Of a stretch of DNA of 64,000 bases, positions 1 through 9,672 are shown piece by piece. Location of the stretch: positions 1,798,001 to 1,862,000 of the forward strand of contig NZ_AP018341.1 in assembly GCF_003574135.1 (NCBI RefSeq). The letters run 5' to 3'. This DNA comes from a cyanobacterium endosymbiont of Rhopalodia gibberula (GTDB taxonomy: Bacteria > Cyanobacteriota > Cyanobacteriia > Cyanobacteriales > Microcystaceae). Numbering within the stretch: position 1 is the first letter of the stretch; every line of letters begins with the position of its first letter. Below the pieces are notes generated by a model, which did not search any database, was not told the origin of the DNA, and worked only from the letters and a program-made list of their open reading frames with translations. A program made the translations under genes and the position numbers.

Positions 1-537
1 ATTATCCAAAAATATTCTAAATTACTATATTTAAATAATTAAAAGAAATTAAAATTTTTATTTCTTAATAAGAGATAATTCCTTAGTCTATAGACAGTAA
101 GTGATTAGCTAAAAAAAGAGAAAAACTATCCTTAATATATCCTATATCTTTTTAAAAGTCAAATTATGTAGTTTTGAAAAGCTTAATTTATAAGATTTTC
201 AATCTTTTTTTATTAGTTTTACAATAAATAATTTAGAAAATACATAAAAAAATAAATTCAATTAAATGCTAATTTTTAATAAAAGATATAAGAAGATAAT
301 AGCTATTTTGAATAATTTATATTTTTTTAGGCAAGTAAAGTTTGTTAGATAACACAATACATAGTATAAATACTAGTCATAATACTTTTTTTGTGTAAGC
401 AAGTACTCAGTTCTTGCAAAAGATTATTATTATTTCGTTCTAGCAATTTTTATAAAAAATTAGGTTTTTTTATCTCGATTAAAGAGACTTTTTATCAGCT
501 ACAAGAGAAGAGTTCTATACTTTTTATTATTTCCTAA
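1..537. other. AT-rich spacer, no gene seen
   Basis: All frames are closed by frequent stops and no protein similarity could be read by eye. The segment is very AT-rich with poly-A and poly-T runs, like the other barren spacers of this window. A gene that ended upstream of the window could have left unreadable debris here. Confidence 0.6.
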
Positions 538-662
538 TGTCTAGGGAAACGATTAACAAAACTATGATTGACTTGAAAACGTTTTACCAATTGTTGAGTT
601 GCTTGATTGATTCTATTGTTAGTTTCTATGATTTTAGTATAAATATCTATGTAGCACTGCTT
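538..662 (-). mobile_element. Possible IS630-type transposase N-terminal relic
   Basis: On the minus strand a conceptual translation gives a stretch ending in KRFQVNHSFVNRF, preceded by KIIETNN. This resembles the helix-turn-helix start of IS630/Tc1-type transposases (pattern K-I-I-E-T, then A-K-R-F-x-V-x-x-S-F-V). No start codon or downstream catalytic domain survives. A relic of the C-terminal end of such a transposase lies at 50412-50627. The call depends on a short match. Confidence 0.35.
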
Positions 663-720
663 TATTTTTTTGATAATTAGTATTTTTTTATTCCTTTACT
701 TTGACCTATTCAAATAAAAT

Positions 721-923
721 CCGTTATTAATCAGAAAAAATAGTGTAAGTAGTAACTTGAATTTATTGTGGTTTAACCACGAAGAAAATTAATCATCAAT
801 AGTTAATGAACTATTAGAGATTTGCATCGGGCAGAGAAAGCAGTCTATTTCAAGATAGATCGTTATCAAATAATATTTAATCAATACGGAAATAAATTTA
901 CAGAAAAGTTAAGTTTAAAAAAA
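721..923 (+). mobile_element. Degenerate ISL3-type transposase fragment (zinc-finger end)
   Basis: Translation across one frameshift gives IYCGLTTKKINHQ at 761 and AEKAVYFKIDRYQ followed by NQYGNKFTEKLS at 831-915. These align with the much better preserved transposase N-terminus at 51526-51960 (CIYCGSTTRKLHQ, AEKAVYLKINRRQ, NQCGNKFTEELS). Two zinc-finger cysteines are replaced, several stops interrupt the frame and nothing beyond the finger region is readable. This is a dead second copy of the same element on the opposite strand. Confidence 0.75.
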
Positions 924-1010
924 TAACATAAGTTCTATAGAACTTAAGATAATAAACCGATAGTTTAGGAATTGAGGACAGGAAACAGTTAAGAGTAAAA
1001 ATTTAAACGA

Positions 1011-1221
1011 ATGTCAGATATTCATGATTTTAAAGTACTGAAAATTTGGCAAAGAGAGTAGATATCACTTAAAAATTAACTATATGATATGGTTCAACAA
1101 TTTGGAACGAGTATTGCTCTAATTCAAGCTAGAATAGCAGAGGGATACGATATAGGAAAAAACACATCGGATATCTAATCATGGCGCAAGGTTAAGTTAG
1201 TAAAAAACGAGATTGATCTAA
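1011..1221 (+). pseudogene. Four-helix bundle protein (23S rRNA-insertion protein family), pseudogene
   Basis: From an ATG at 1011 the frame reads MSDIHDFKVLKIWQRE, then a stop, and later IALIQARIAEGYDIGKN. Four-helix-bundle proteins carry a K-x-W-Q-x motif near the N-terminus and an S-I-P-x-N-I-A-E-G-Y motif in the middle, and both are visible here in damaged form. Further on, traces of A-Q-G-S-L-x-E-L-E-T-Q-L-I remain around 1180-1221 with stops in place of sense codons. The intact family is about 120 residues, so much of the gene length is traceable, but at least three stops make it non-functional. Confidence 0.7.
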
Positions 1222-1369
1222 ACTTTATCTCTCTTTAGGAGAGGATTTTAGCTTTGGCAACAACTTCAACTCTTATCATCAAAAGGCAGCGAGAGTTGAA
1301 GTTAAGTTCAATCCTCCGCTACACGCCTCTCCGAGATTTTCTATTCTCTTTTCCCCGTTCCCTCATCTA

Positions 1370-2623
1370 TTAACTTATTTTTTCTAACACCCGTCCTAGG
1401 ATTTCTGTCGCTTGTTCTACTTCTGTTTCAGAGACAATTAAAGGGGGAATAAACCGTAATACTTTGGGTCCTGCTGGGGCCAATAATAATCCATCTTCTA
1501 TTGCTGCTTTAACGATATCTAAGGACGTTAATTTAATCTCTTGTTTCAATTCCATTCCGTTGATTAAGCCCCATCCTCGAACCTCTGTAAATAAAGTAGG
1601 ATATTTCTGAATGATCGCTCGTAAGCTAGTTCTTAACTGTTCTCCTCTAGCTTGAACGTTCTGTAAAAGATTTTCTTTCTTAATGGTTTTTAATACTGTC
1701 AAGGCTACAGCAGTGACAAAGGGGTTTCCCCCAAAAGTGCTTGCATGAGTTCCTGGACTCAAGACATCGCAGAATCTTTTACACATCATTGCTCCAATGG
1801 GAATCCCTCCGGCTAGTCCTTTCGCGCTAGTGAAGATATCTGGTTCAACCCCCAAATATTCGTAACCCCATAATTTGCCGGAACGACCTATGCCAACTTG
1901 GACTTCATCAAATACTAAGAGGATATTATTTTCATCACAAATTTTCCGCAACCGCAGAAAATACTCTAAATCTCCTGGACGAACCCCTCCCTCTCCTTGA
2001 AGAGGTTCTAACATGACAGCAACTACTCGACTGTTTCTTTTATTTAGGTCAGTGATCGTGTCTTCCACCGTTTTGATATCGTTGTAGGAGACATAAACAA
2101 ACCCAGGCATTAGGGGTTCAAAATCTTTTTGATATTTGGGTTGTCCGGTAGCACTAATAGTAGCTAGGGTGCGCCCGTGAAAACTGGCTTTGGCGGTTAT
2201 AATTATAGGCTGTTCGAAGGAGTCTAGTACTGTATGGGCATATTTTCTTATTAGTTTAATGGCTGCTTCATTGGCTTCTGCACCAGAATTGCAGAAAAAA
2301 ACGCTATCAGCACAGGAATGATCCACAAGCCACTTAGCTAAAGCTCCCTGTTCAGGAATATAGTAAAAATTCGAGACGTGGTGAAGTTTTTGAATTTGTC
2401 GGGTAACCGTTTCGATCAAAGCAGGATGAGCGTGGCCAAGAGTACAAGCGGCAATTCCTGCGACAAAGTCTAAATATTCCCGTCCTTCAGTATCCCAGAG
2501 GCGACATCCTTGCCCCCTTTCGATAGCAATGGGTAAACGCCCATAGGTGCGCATAACATAGGTATCAAACTCATTATAATTAAAATTCTGAGCGAGGGTG
2601 TCAAGAAGAACGGAGTGGCTCAC
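1370..2623 (-). CDS. argD: Acetylornithine aminotransferase
   Basis: Class III PLP-dependent aminotransferase of arginine biosynthesis, converting N-acetylglutamate semialdehyde and glutamate to N-acetylornithine and 2-oxoglutarate in the cytoplasm. The 417 residues match the usual length. Visible motifs are the phosphate-binding NSGAEANEAA near residue 112, FDEVQVGIGRSG with the pyridine-nitrogen Asp at about 239, and TSAKGLAGGIPIGA with the Schiff-base Lys at about 268. Translation begins at a GTG (2623) preceded six bases upstream by AGGAG, which supports that start. It is divergent from tsaB across a 337-bp spacer. Nothing suggests decay. A closely related 4-aminobutyrate or succinylornithine aminotransferase is less likely given the overall cyanobacterial ArgD look. 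Confidence 0.93.
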   Translation of the reverse strand: MSHSVLLDTLAQNFNYNEFDTYVMRTYGRLPIAIERGQGCRLWDTEGREYLDFVAGIAACTLGHAHPALIETVTRQIQKLHHVSNFYYIPEQGALAKWLVDHSCADSVFFCNSGAEANEAAIKLIRKYAHTVLDSFEQPIIITAKASFHGRTLATISATGQPKYQKDFEPLMPGFVYVSYNDIKTVEDTITDLNKRNSRVVAVMLEPLQGEGGVRPGDLEYFLRLRKICDENNILLVFDEVQVGIGRSGKLWGYEYLGVEPDIFTSAKGLAGGIPIGAMMCKRFCDVLSPGTHASTFGGNPFVTAVALTVLKTIKKENLLQNVQARGEQLRTSLRAIIQKYPTLFTEVRGWGLINGMELKQEIKLTSLDIVKAAIEDGLLLAPAGPKVLRFIPPLIVSETEVEQATEILGRVLEKIS

Positions 2624-2960
2624 AATCTGCTCCTATGTAAAGTTAAGTCAAGCTTCATGCATCATTATAAATCAAAGTCAGAAAGACGTCCGAGATTGAT
2701 TTATATTTTCCCTGAATTTGATCTTTTTTTTTTAAAACTGGAAAAATAAAAAAGAGAATTTATTTAAAAATAAAATTTATTGATTTAAGTGATAGCTAGA
2801 AGTTGAGGGATGTCTTGATGAATCACTATATATCATAAGGTGTTATGATTAACTCGATTATGTAAATTGATCTGTATTAATAAATAATTTATTTGCATTG
2901 TGTCCAAGATCTTAGCATTTAATCTACTATATCCTTAGTCTTGATTATTATTAACATCAA
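2624..2960. other. Divergent spacer between argD and tsaB
   Basis: The region must carry the promoters of both neighbours, but no clear -35/-10 pair or operator could be picked out of the AT-rich sequence. The AGGAG ribosome-binding site of argD lies at its left edge. No relic gene was recognised. Confidence 0.5.
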
Positions 2961-3602
2961 ATGTCTAACTTGACTTCTTCTCAGTATGGTCTTGCTTTAC
3001 ATACAACTAGCTTTCAGCTTGGATTAAGTATTAGTAATTTTTCAGGAGAAACCCGTTTTAAAACCTGGGATGTTGATCACGAACTATCTACCTACTTACA
3101 TCAACATTTAGTTGAATTTATTAGCCACAAAGTCTGGGATAAATTGGCATTTATTGCTGTTGCAAAAGGGCCAGGTAGTTTTACCAGTACTCGTATTGGT
3201 GTGGTTACAGCACGGACATTGGCACAGCAGTTGAATATTCCTCTTTTTGGGATTTCAACTTTAGAAGCTTTTGCTTGGCAAAATAAAGACAACTATTCCG
3301 TTAACTCTTTAATTCCTGTTCAAATGTCAGCTTCAAGGGGACAATTGTACGTCGCTATTTATGAAGTCAAAAATCAGAATCAAAAATTTATTCTTACTTT
3401 ACCTGACATGGTCATTTATCCGGATATATGGAAACAAAAAATACAGGATTTAAAAATTAATAAAAACCCTTTAGTAACCCCTAAAAAATTAGGGGTTACT
3501 GTAGCCAGTATTTTCGAATTAGCTTACTATGATTGGCAACAGGGAAAACGCCCTCATTGGTCAGATGTGATACCCTTTTATGGTATGTCAGTAGTTAATT
3601 GA
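2961..3602 (+). CDS. tsaB: tRNA threonylcarbamoyladenosine biosynthesis protein TsaB
   Basis: Member of the ASKHA-fold YeaZ/TsaB family, a partner of TsaD, TsaE and TsaC in forming the t6A modification at position 37 of ANN-decoding tRNAs. The 213-residue length fits the family. N-terminal LALHTTSFQLGLSI corresponds to the nucleotide-fold strand, and KGPGSFTSTRIGVVTARTLA (about residues 69-88) is the family signature. The C-terminus WQQGKRPHWSDVIPFYG is the typical cyanobacterial ending. A 12-bp perfect hairpin (3473-3500) lies inside the gene near codon 175, in a stretch less conserved than the rest. It is followed closely by a DNA methylase. Confidence 0.9.
   Translation: MSNLTSSQYGLALHTTSFQLGLSISNFSGETRFKTWDVDHELSTYLHQHLVEFISHKVWDKLAFIAVAKGPGSFTSTRIGVVTARTLAQQLNIPLFGISTLEAFAWQNKDNYSVNSLIPVQMSASRGQLYVAIYEVKNQNQKFILTLPDMVIYPDIWKQKIQDLKINKNPLVTPKKLGVTVASIFELAYYDWQQGKRPHWSDVIPFYGMSVVN
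3473..3500. repeat. Hairpin inside tsaB (12-bp arms, AAAA loop)
   Basis: AGTAACCCCTAA is followed by AAAA and its exact reverse complement. The same AGTAACC...TAA pattern forms the palindrome at 11197-11219, so the two may belong to one small palindromic repeat family. It adds residues NPLVTPKKLGVT to TsaB without breaking the frame. Confidence 0.6.
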
Positions 3603-3613
3603 TATTAATTCAT

Positions 3614-4447
3614 ATGATGAGAACATTTCAAAAAAATAGTTTGGTTAAAAGTCCTTTACGCTTTCCCGGAGGGAAATCAAAGGCTATCAAACAAATTATT
3701 CAACATCTTCCTAATAATTTATCTAAATATACCGAATATCGGGAACCGTTTTCTGGTGGGGGCTCAATGTTTATTTATCTTAAACAAACTTACCCTAATC
3801 TTGATATTTGGATTAATGATTTAAACCACGAATTATACTTATTTTGGAAGATGGCTCAATCCGATCTAAAAGAACTAGTGATTGCTTTGCGTGAAATTAA
3901 ATTCAATTGTACTGATGGACGAAAACTTTTTAAAAAATTAACTTCAGTTAACGTTGAAGAATTATCAGATTTTGAAAGAGCAGTTCGTTTTTTTATTTTA
4001 AATAGAATTACTTTTTCAGGAACTGTAGAATCTGGAGGATTTTCAAATCAATCTTTTTTGACTAGATTTACGGATTCTTCTATTGATCGCCTGGAAAATT
4101 TACAACCTATTTTAAAAGATGTTAGAATTACCAATTTAGATTACAGTGAAGTCGTTAATGCAGGAGAAGATCAAGTATTTATTTTTTTAGATCCTCCTTA
4201 TTTGGCTACTACTCAGTCTAAATTATATGGGAAAGATGGTGATTTACATACTTCTTTCGATCATCAAAGATTTGCTGAAAGTTTAGTCAATTGTCAACAT
4301 AAATGGTTAATAACTTATGACAACTCTGAAGAAATCAAAAACAACTTCAAAAATTTTAATATTATCGATTGGGAATTTCAGTATGGTATGAACAATTATA
4401 AACAAGTACAAGCTAAAAAAGGAAAAGAAATTTTTATTAAAAATTAA
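3614..4447 (+). CDS. D12-class adenine-specific DNA methyltransferase (Dam family)
   Basis: N6-adenine DNA methyltransferase of the D12/Dam class, transferring methyl from S-adenosylmethionine to a target adenine. Motif SPLRFPGGKSKAIK near the N-terminus is the SAM-binding X/I region, REPFSGGGSMF is motif I, and FLDPPYLAT is the catalytic DPPY motif IV. The frame opens at a TTG (3599) overlapping the tsaB stop, but ATG codons at 3614 and 3617 are likelier starts and give about 277 residues, normal for the class. No restriction endonuclease is adjacent, so it looks like an orphan methylase. Target specificity cannot be read from sequence. All motifs are intact, which is notable in a decaying neighbourhood. 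Confidence 0.88.
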   Translation: MMRTFQKNSLVKSPLRFPGGKSKAIKQIIQHLPNNLSKYTEYREPFSGGGSMFIYLKQTYPNLDIWINDLNHELYLFWKMAQSDLKELVIALREIKFNCTDGRKLFKKLTSVNVEELSDFERAVRFFILNRITFSGTVESGGFSNQSFLTRFTDSSIDRLENLQPILKDVRITNLDYSEVVNAGEDQVFIFLDPPYLATTQSKLYGKDGDLHTSFDHQRFAESLVNCQHKWLITYDNSEEIKNNFKNFNIIDWEFQYGMNNYKQVQAKKGKEIFIKN

Positions 4448-6900
4448 TAAATCCAAGATAGCTTTTATTAATTTTTTCAAATTTTTACTTTATAGTTTTT
4501 TGTAACTAGTCTAGACAAACTATTAACTAATGCAGTCTATATCAATCTTATTGAGTAAAAATTAGGAATATAATAGTCAATTTTATGTTAAAAATAGATA
4601 TTATATATTCTATTTTTGATGGGTGATTTACCATCTAAGTTTAGGCTTAAATTTGTGTTATTTTAACCACTTTAGTAAAATTAATTTCTTAATTTCGTCA
4701 ATAAATTACTGTCATAGCTAACTGATTTGTTTGTTATAAAGAGAGATTTCCTAAAAATGTGAGTCACTCCTGAGGTTATAGTACTTTTTTATGTAAAATC
4801 CGAAAGACAATATAATCATGAAATTGGGAGAGGATAAGTGACTCAAGTTATTTCATAGATGAAAAGAAAATTAAAAACTTAAGTTTAAAATATTAATTTT
4901 TAAATAGAAAAGAGAAATATATATATTAAAAATAACAGGTATTTTTTTTAGAAAATTATCTTTATTGATTAATAAAAGATAATCAAAATTAAATTTTATA
5001 ACTAAAATTAGAAGTATAAGTGGAGCCAATCAAGTCTTATAGATAAGACTTAAGAAAATATGAATTCTAGACAAATAGCTAAAGTATTAAAGAACGAATA
5101 AACTGTTTTATTTTTTTATAAAAATTTAAAAAATAAGATTTTACTATCAGCAGTAAACTTTTATAGAAAAAGCTATATAGACAGTACCATAACATATCTT
5201 GTGTTTTAATTAAATTGTGCTAAACTTAATATCTTTACTTGATTTATACTAAAAATATAAAATTCTAAGTTTGGTTTAATAAATAAAATTATAAACTTAT
5301 AAGTACTCACAATTATCTAATGTTAGATCTTAAATGAGATAGTAATAGTTTTATTTTTTTAAAAAAATATTTAATAACAACTTAATATCTATAAAGATTA
5401 TTTTATTAAATGATAATAATCAAATTTCATTAAAATTATGGTGATTAACTATTAGAGAGCTGTCTTACAAAATATTTATCTATCTATCTTATTATCTATC
5501 TATCTTAGAATTTTAAAGATTAATCTTCGTTAAATGAGATGTAATTAATGTGCAAGTAAATTTATAGAAGAGTTAAATCTATTTGATAAAGAATATATAC
5601 TTTAATATTTAAGAGTGGAAAATAATTAGCCTTATTAGGCATTAAAACTGTTGATATTTTATATATTTTTTATTATTGAATAATAAAAAATATATAAAAA
5701 AAAATATTTAAAGATGTAGTAAATTTTATTAAAGTCTTGAGAAAGAAGTTTTTATTGACTTTAAATAAGTTAGTTTTTTTAAAAAAACTGTAAAGTATTG
5801 TTAATCAATTAGTTAATACAATAGTTTTTTAAAAAAAAGCAGATAGATTTTATATGATTTAGAAATCAGAAGTTAATTAAATAATTAAAAGCTACCTTAG
5901 ATGAGAAGTTAAAGACATTAAAAAAACTAGCAAAACAGAAAAAATATGTCGTACTTAAATAAAAGTAATTACTTTTTAGTAAGAAAAGTAAAAAATAAAT
6001 CGAGTATATAAAACATTACTAATATTAGTATATATCAATTAAAAGAATAATTCAGGGTAACTTTTTGAAAAAACTTAGATCCTATATTAGGATAATTTAA
6101 ATTAGCTAATTGGTGTCAAAAAGTTTGTTTTTTATATCTAACCTAAAAAAGTACAGGGTTTTAATAAAAAACTGAAGTCGATTTTTAACTCTGAAGTTGT
6201 TTGACTTGATATTTTACTGGTTAATCCTATATTTTTAGTTAAATAAAAACAAGAAATTGAACTTTACTAAAAAAACTTAGTTATGATAAGTAACAAAGTA
6301 TAGAGCTGAGATGAGCACTTCGTTACAGCAATAATATCAATAGATTGTTGTAAAATTTCCTTATTTAGATAAAAAACAAAACAAAAATATCTAAAAGTAA
6401 AAAGGACTATATTGATCTGTGCTTTAACTATTGTAAATAACTGCAAATAGTAAATAATGAGTGATCAATAATTACCTATTTATTTTAACTACCGATTATA
6501 TTAATAATGTTATTGGTACTGAACAAAATAGTATAGTTGATAAAATTTTGCTAAGCTAAACATCTTCTCTATGTATAGAAGGAAAATAGTATTTCTCGAC
6601 TTAATTTTAAAAAATAAAAATTTCTTAAAATTAATAATAAAAATTGTTAAGTAATCCTAGTCAAATTTAGCACCGATAAATTCAAAGTACTTTATCTTTT
6701 TTATCCAGACTTTGATCGAGATTATCTCCCAAACTTAACCTTAAATATTGTTAGTATAATTAAAACTTAACAAACTATTTATTGTTGTTATCAGTATAAC
6801 AACAACAATCCTCCCATTCTTCACCGTAAAAAACTTTTATTTTTTAAAATTATCCTTAATAATAAAATTTTTAACACCTAACCCATATTGAGAAAACATT
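4448..6900. other. Barren AT-rich spacer
   Basis: About 2.4 kb without a readable gene on either strand. It contains a perfect hairpin at 5657-5699, three T/A blocks (5354-5367, 5774-5787, 5825-5838) and a short run of imperfect TATC repeats at about 5475-5508. It is most likely ancestral coding DNA decayed beyond recognition. Confidence 0.6.
5657..5699. repeat. Perfect inverted repeat, 21-bp arms, 1-nt loop
   Basis: Bases 5657-5677 are exactly complementary to 5679-5699 around a single G at 5678. The arms are entirely A and T. It could be a relic terminator pair, but no gene ends here. Confidence 0.75.
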
Positions 6901-6939
6901 AGATTTATTGAGTTTGTCACGTCTCATTGAAATCTGTCT

Positions 6940-7568
6940 AGCATGGGAAGACAATTAAAGCAACATCATATTAATTTTTAAAGAATATTCCTCGGCTCGT
7001 CTTGATACTCTCACTCCAACAAAAACCAGACAGCTCCAAATTGAACGAAATAACGCAGTTATTAAACAAAAAAACTCCTTAAAGCCAACTCGTTTGGTCC
7101 TAAAAGTAAGATTATTCACCTCCATAATCAACTTTTTTGACTATGGATGCAATTACTAGTAGGGAGATTGATAGTTTTGCTGAAACAGAATATAAAAGTT
7201 AAATTTAAGGATAAAACTCCTATTATTGCAGATAAACTTCTCATATCTCTGCTGATATCATCAATTTAGATGACATTATCGACGTTACCGAAGATCTTGC
7301 TGAACTGCGGGAAGCGTTGTTCAATGCTTGAAGATCAACGCATCAAGTTTTGATTGATGCTCATAATCACGGTCCCGTTATGAGCATAGAATTATTACCC
7401 ATCGTAATGCTTTTCAAAAAAATTACGAACGAAGAGAATCAAAGATCTATTTTGATAAAATGCTCAAATTCGAGAAGTTTATTTTATTTCTTTCGAATTA
7501 GGAAGTTAGTGTATACTCTCGAAAAGAAATTCAAGCGCAAATATTTTGTGTTTGCAAAGTTTATTTGA
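6940..7568 (+). pseudogene. Unrecognised degraded coding region
   Basis: Base composition becomes markedly less AT-rich than in the preceding 2.4 kb, and several frames carry protein-like stretches separated by stops and frameshifts: ARLDTLTPTKTRQLQIERNN at about 6996, IINLDDIIDVTEDLAELREA at about 7260, and RNAFQKNYERRESKIYFDKM at about 7403. The residue mix is that of a soluble, charged, helical protein. An open stretch of 72 codons at 7350-7568 is one frame of this debris and not a gene. I do not recognise the family. Confidence 0.5.
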
Positions 7569-7701
7569 GTTTTTAAACCCATATAATTCAATACTAACTG
7601 ATTTTACTTTTCTCTAAAATTTTCTGTCAAACTCACCTCATGTTAAAAAATAAATATGAAATACACAAATAATTTGAGCTCAATCTTGAAAACAATTTTT
7701 G

Positions 7702-8418
7702 TTAAAAGTGTCTAGAATTACTCCTATTATTCCCCGTTAAAGTTAAATTTGATTCTAGAATAATATCTAAATCTTGGTTAGGATCAATAGAGATAACTTG
7801 AGTTTCACCCCCTCCAATAATACCAGTTTCTGGTAAGCCCCACCCGGCCAGGGTTCCTATCGCAGCACCTGCTAAGACTTCTAAGGCATCAATACGGCGA
7901 TCACCCGTCGTTCCAGCAATAATAGCAGCAGCAGCAGAACCTGCCAAAGTTCCCCCTAAAATCTCCTCTACACTTGCCCCTTCATTAATAGTTTCTATCC
8001 GAGTCACAACCCCAGAGCGGGCATAAAGAGGATACCGTTGATTATCAATGATAATTTCTCGTGTAACAAACTGCGCTCCTCCACTAGCCGGTTGTATAAA
8101 GCCCATGACTTTACTACCTACCGGAACCAAAAAATTACCGTAGCGATCTTTAATATTCGCCGCAGTTTCTAGGATTAAATCAAGACTTTCTTCGTTGGTA
8201 ACAAGAATTTTCTTAACATCTTGGTGTCGGAGGGGAATTCGAGTCCCGAGAGGAATTACTACATCATTAGAAATGGGACCAGGATTATTGTTACTTTCTC
8301 TAGGAAATAGTTGAGCTGCTACCGGTTTTAAGAAATAGATGGTAGTTACTGCCTTTATTCCAATTAATAACGAGATTGCTGTAGCTATCCCAGATTTACT
8401 ATAACTTAGGTTGGACAT
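7702..8418 (-). CDS. Exported protein with glycine-zipper segment, function unknown
   Basis: A 238-residue protein with a hydrophobic N-terminal segment (about residues 10-36, ending near PVAAQ) that looks like a signal peptide or anchor. It then has a beta-rich middle (VVIPLGTRIPLRHQDVKK, NFLVPVGSKVMGFIQP) and a small-residue stretch GGTLAGSAAAAIIAG...AGAAIGTLAGWG (about 158-195) typical of glycine-zipper membrane insertion. It resembles conserved cyanobacterial hypothetical proteins that share a beta-domain with TrbI/VirB10-like proteins, but that similarity is only by general look. It stands alone, between a relic and truB. It probably acts in the periplasm or at the outer membrane. Confidence 0.7.
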   Translation of the reverse strand: MSNLSYSKSGIATAISLLIGIKAVTTIYFLKPVAAQLFPRESNNNPGPISNDVVIPLGTRIPLRHQDVKKILVTNEESLDLILETAANIKDRYGNFLVPVGSKVMGFIQPASGGAQFVTREIIIDNQRYPLYARSGVVTRIETINEGASVEEILGGTLAGSAAAAIIAGTTGDRRIDALEVLAGAAIGTLAGWGLPETGIIGGGETQVISIDPNQDLDIILESNLTLTGNNRSNSRHF

Positions 8419-8709
8419 AATGTTAAATCTCCTTACGACTCCCCTTTAATAAAAGAGTAGTTTCTTATCTATACTTCAACCCTAGCTTCCCTAACTAGGG
8501 AATGTCAGTCCCAAATAATGAACAATTCCTTTTTTGCCTAAGTGGAAAAAAGTGGAATTTCTTTTATTAAAGCCAATATGTTTTCCACTCTATTTTCAAC
8601 TCAAGTAAGTCATTATAATCTTCACCAAGAGTTAAAGATTTACTCAACAAATAGTAAATCAAACTTATCGACTAATTCAAATAGAAATTTTTTTATAAAT
8701 TAAAAAATT

Positions 8710-9606
8710 TTATTCATTTAAAATGACAACTTTAGGACTCAAGACCTGATAATTATTAAATTTTACTAAATTTCCTATGCCTAATAACTTATCTTTTTGT
8801 TGATATACTCTAACAACTCCGGCAACAGATAATGGCAGTAAATCTTGAACAATTTTTTGTCCTTGAAGCCAACGTTTTCCGTCAGTTTCTGATAAAAGTA
8901 TTTGATTTAAATGTTGTAGGGCAACATTTGAGGAAATTAAGCTAAAACTTCCCTGTTCAATCTCTGTTTTTAGTTGTCCTAAAGTAATACTTTCGGATAA
9001 CTTCATACCACAACTTTCAGTACGAGTTAAACTGGCCAAAGTTCCCCCCAAATTAAGCATAGTTCCCAAATCGCGGGCGATTGCTCGAATATAAGTCCCC
9101 GGACCACAAGCAATATCAACTTCTAATTCGGGAAACTCCCCAGTATACCAACCAACTAAGTTTATTTGCTTAATATAAACTTTTTTTGCCGCAATATCTA
9201 CCGTTTTTCCTTGTCTTGCTAAACTGTATAACCGTTTACCATCACGTTGAATAGCACTATAAATAGGGGGAGTCTGTTGAATAGTTCCAATGAACTGATT
9301 CAGTAGAGGTTCGACTTGTTCTAAAGTTAACATAGAAGCGGATTGAGACTTAACGACTTCCCCTTGGAGGTCATCAGTGGTCGTCTGCACTCCCAGGCGA
9401 ATCAGGGCACGGTAAGTTTTATTTTCGGGAAGAAATTGTAACAAACGAGTGGCTTTCCCCACAGCAATAGGTAGAACTCCCGTTGCTAAAGGATCCAAGG
9501 TTCCACCGTGACCAACTTTTCTGAGTTTAAGAATCTTTCTAACTCTGGCTACACAGTCATGAGACGTAATTTCTGAGGGTTTATTTAAGGCGATAAATCC
9601 AAACAT
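8710..9606 (-). CDS. truB: tRNA pseudouridine(55) synthase
   Basis: Converts uridine 55 of tRNA T-loops to pseudouridine. The 298 residues match bacterial TruB. N-terminal GFIALNKPSEITSHDCV is the family opening. GHGGTLDPLATGVLPIAVG contains the catalytic Asp at about residue 38, and YSAIQRDGKRLYSLARQG and CGPGTYIRAIARDLG are the conserved RNA-contact motifs. The ATG at 9606 follows a close AGGAG. A divergently oriented chorismate lyase starts 66 bp away. No sign of decay. Confidence 0.95.
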   Translation of the reverse strand: MFGFIALNKPSEITSHDCVARVRKILKLRKVGHGGTLDPLATGVLPIAVGKATRLLQFLPENKTYRALIRLGVQTTTDDLQGEVVKSQSASMLTLEQVEPLLNQFIGTIQQTPPIYSAIQRDGKRLYSLARQGKTVDIAAKKVYIKQINLVGWYTGEFPELEVDIACGPGTYIRAIARDLGTMLNLGGTLASLTRTESCGMKLSESITLGQLKTEIEQGSFSLISSNVALQHLNQILLSETDGKRWLQGQKIVQDLLPLSVAGVVRVYQQKDKLLGIGNLVKFNNYQVLSPKVVILNE

Positions 9607-9672
9607 CCGCTCCTACAAAGGTTTAGTTTTGTTATTATAATCCTAGAAGTTACAAAATTTTTTTAAAAACCA

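Noticed and set aside
5475-5508. TATC-type short tandem repeat, considered as a CRISPR-like or satellite array
   Set aside because: Only a few imperfect tetranucleotide units, no spacer structure; ordinary microsatellite.
7350-7568. 72-codon open frame starting MIDAHNHGPV
   Set aside because: Its first residues join in frame to readable upstream debris, and its second half is out of frame with better-looking fragments, so it is part of a pseudogene.
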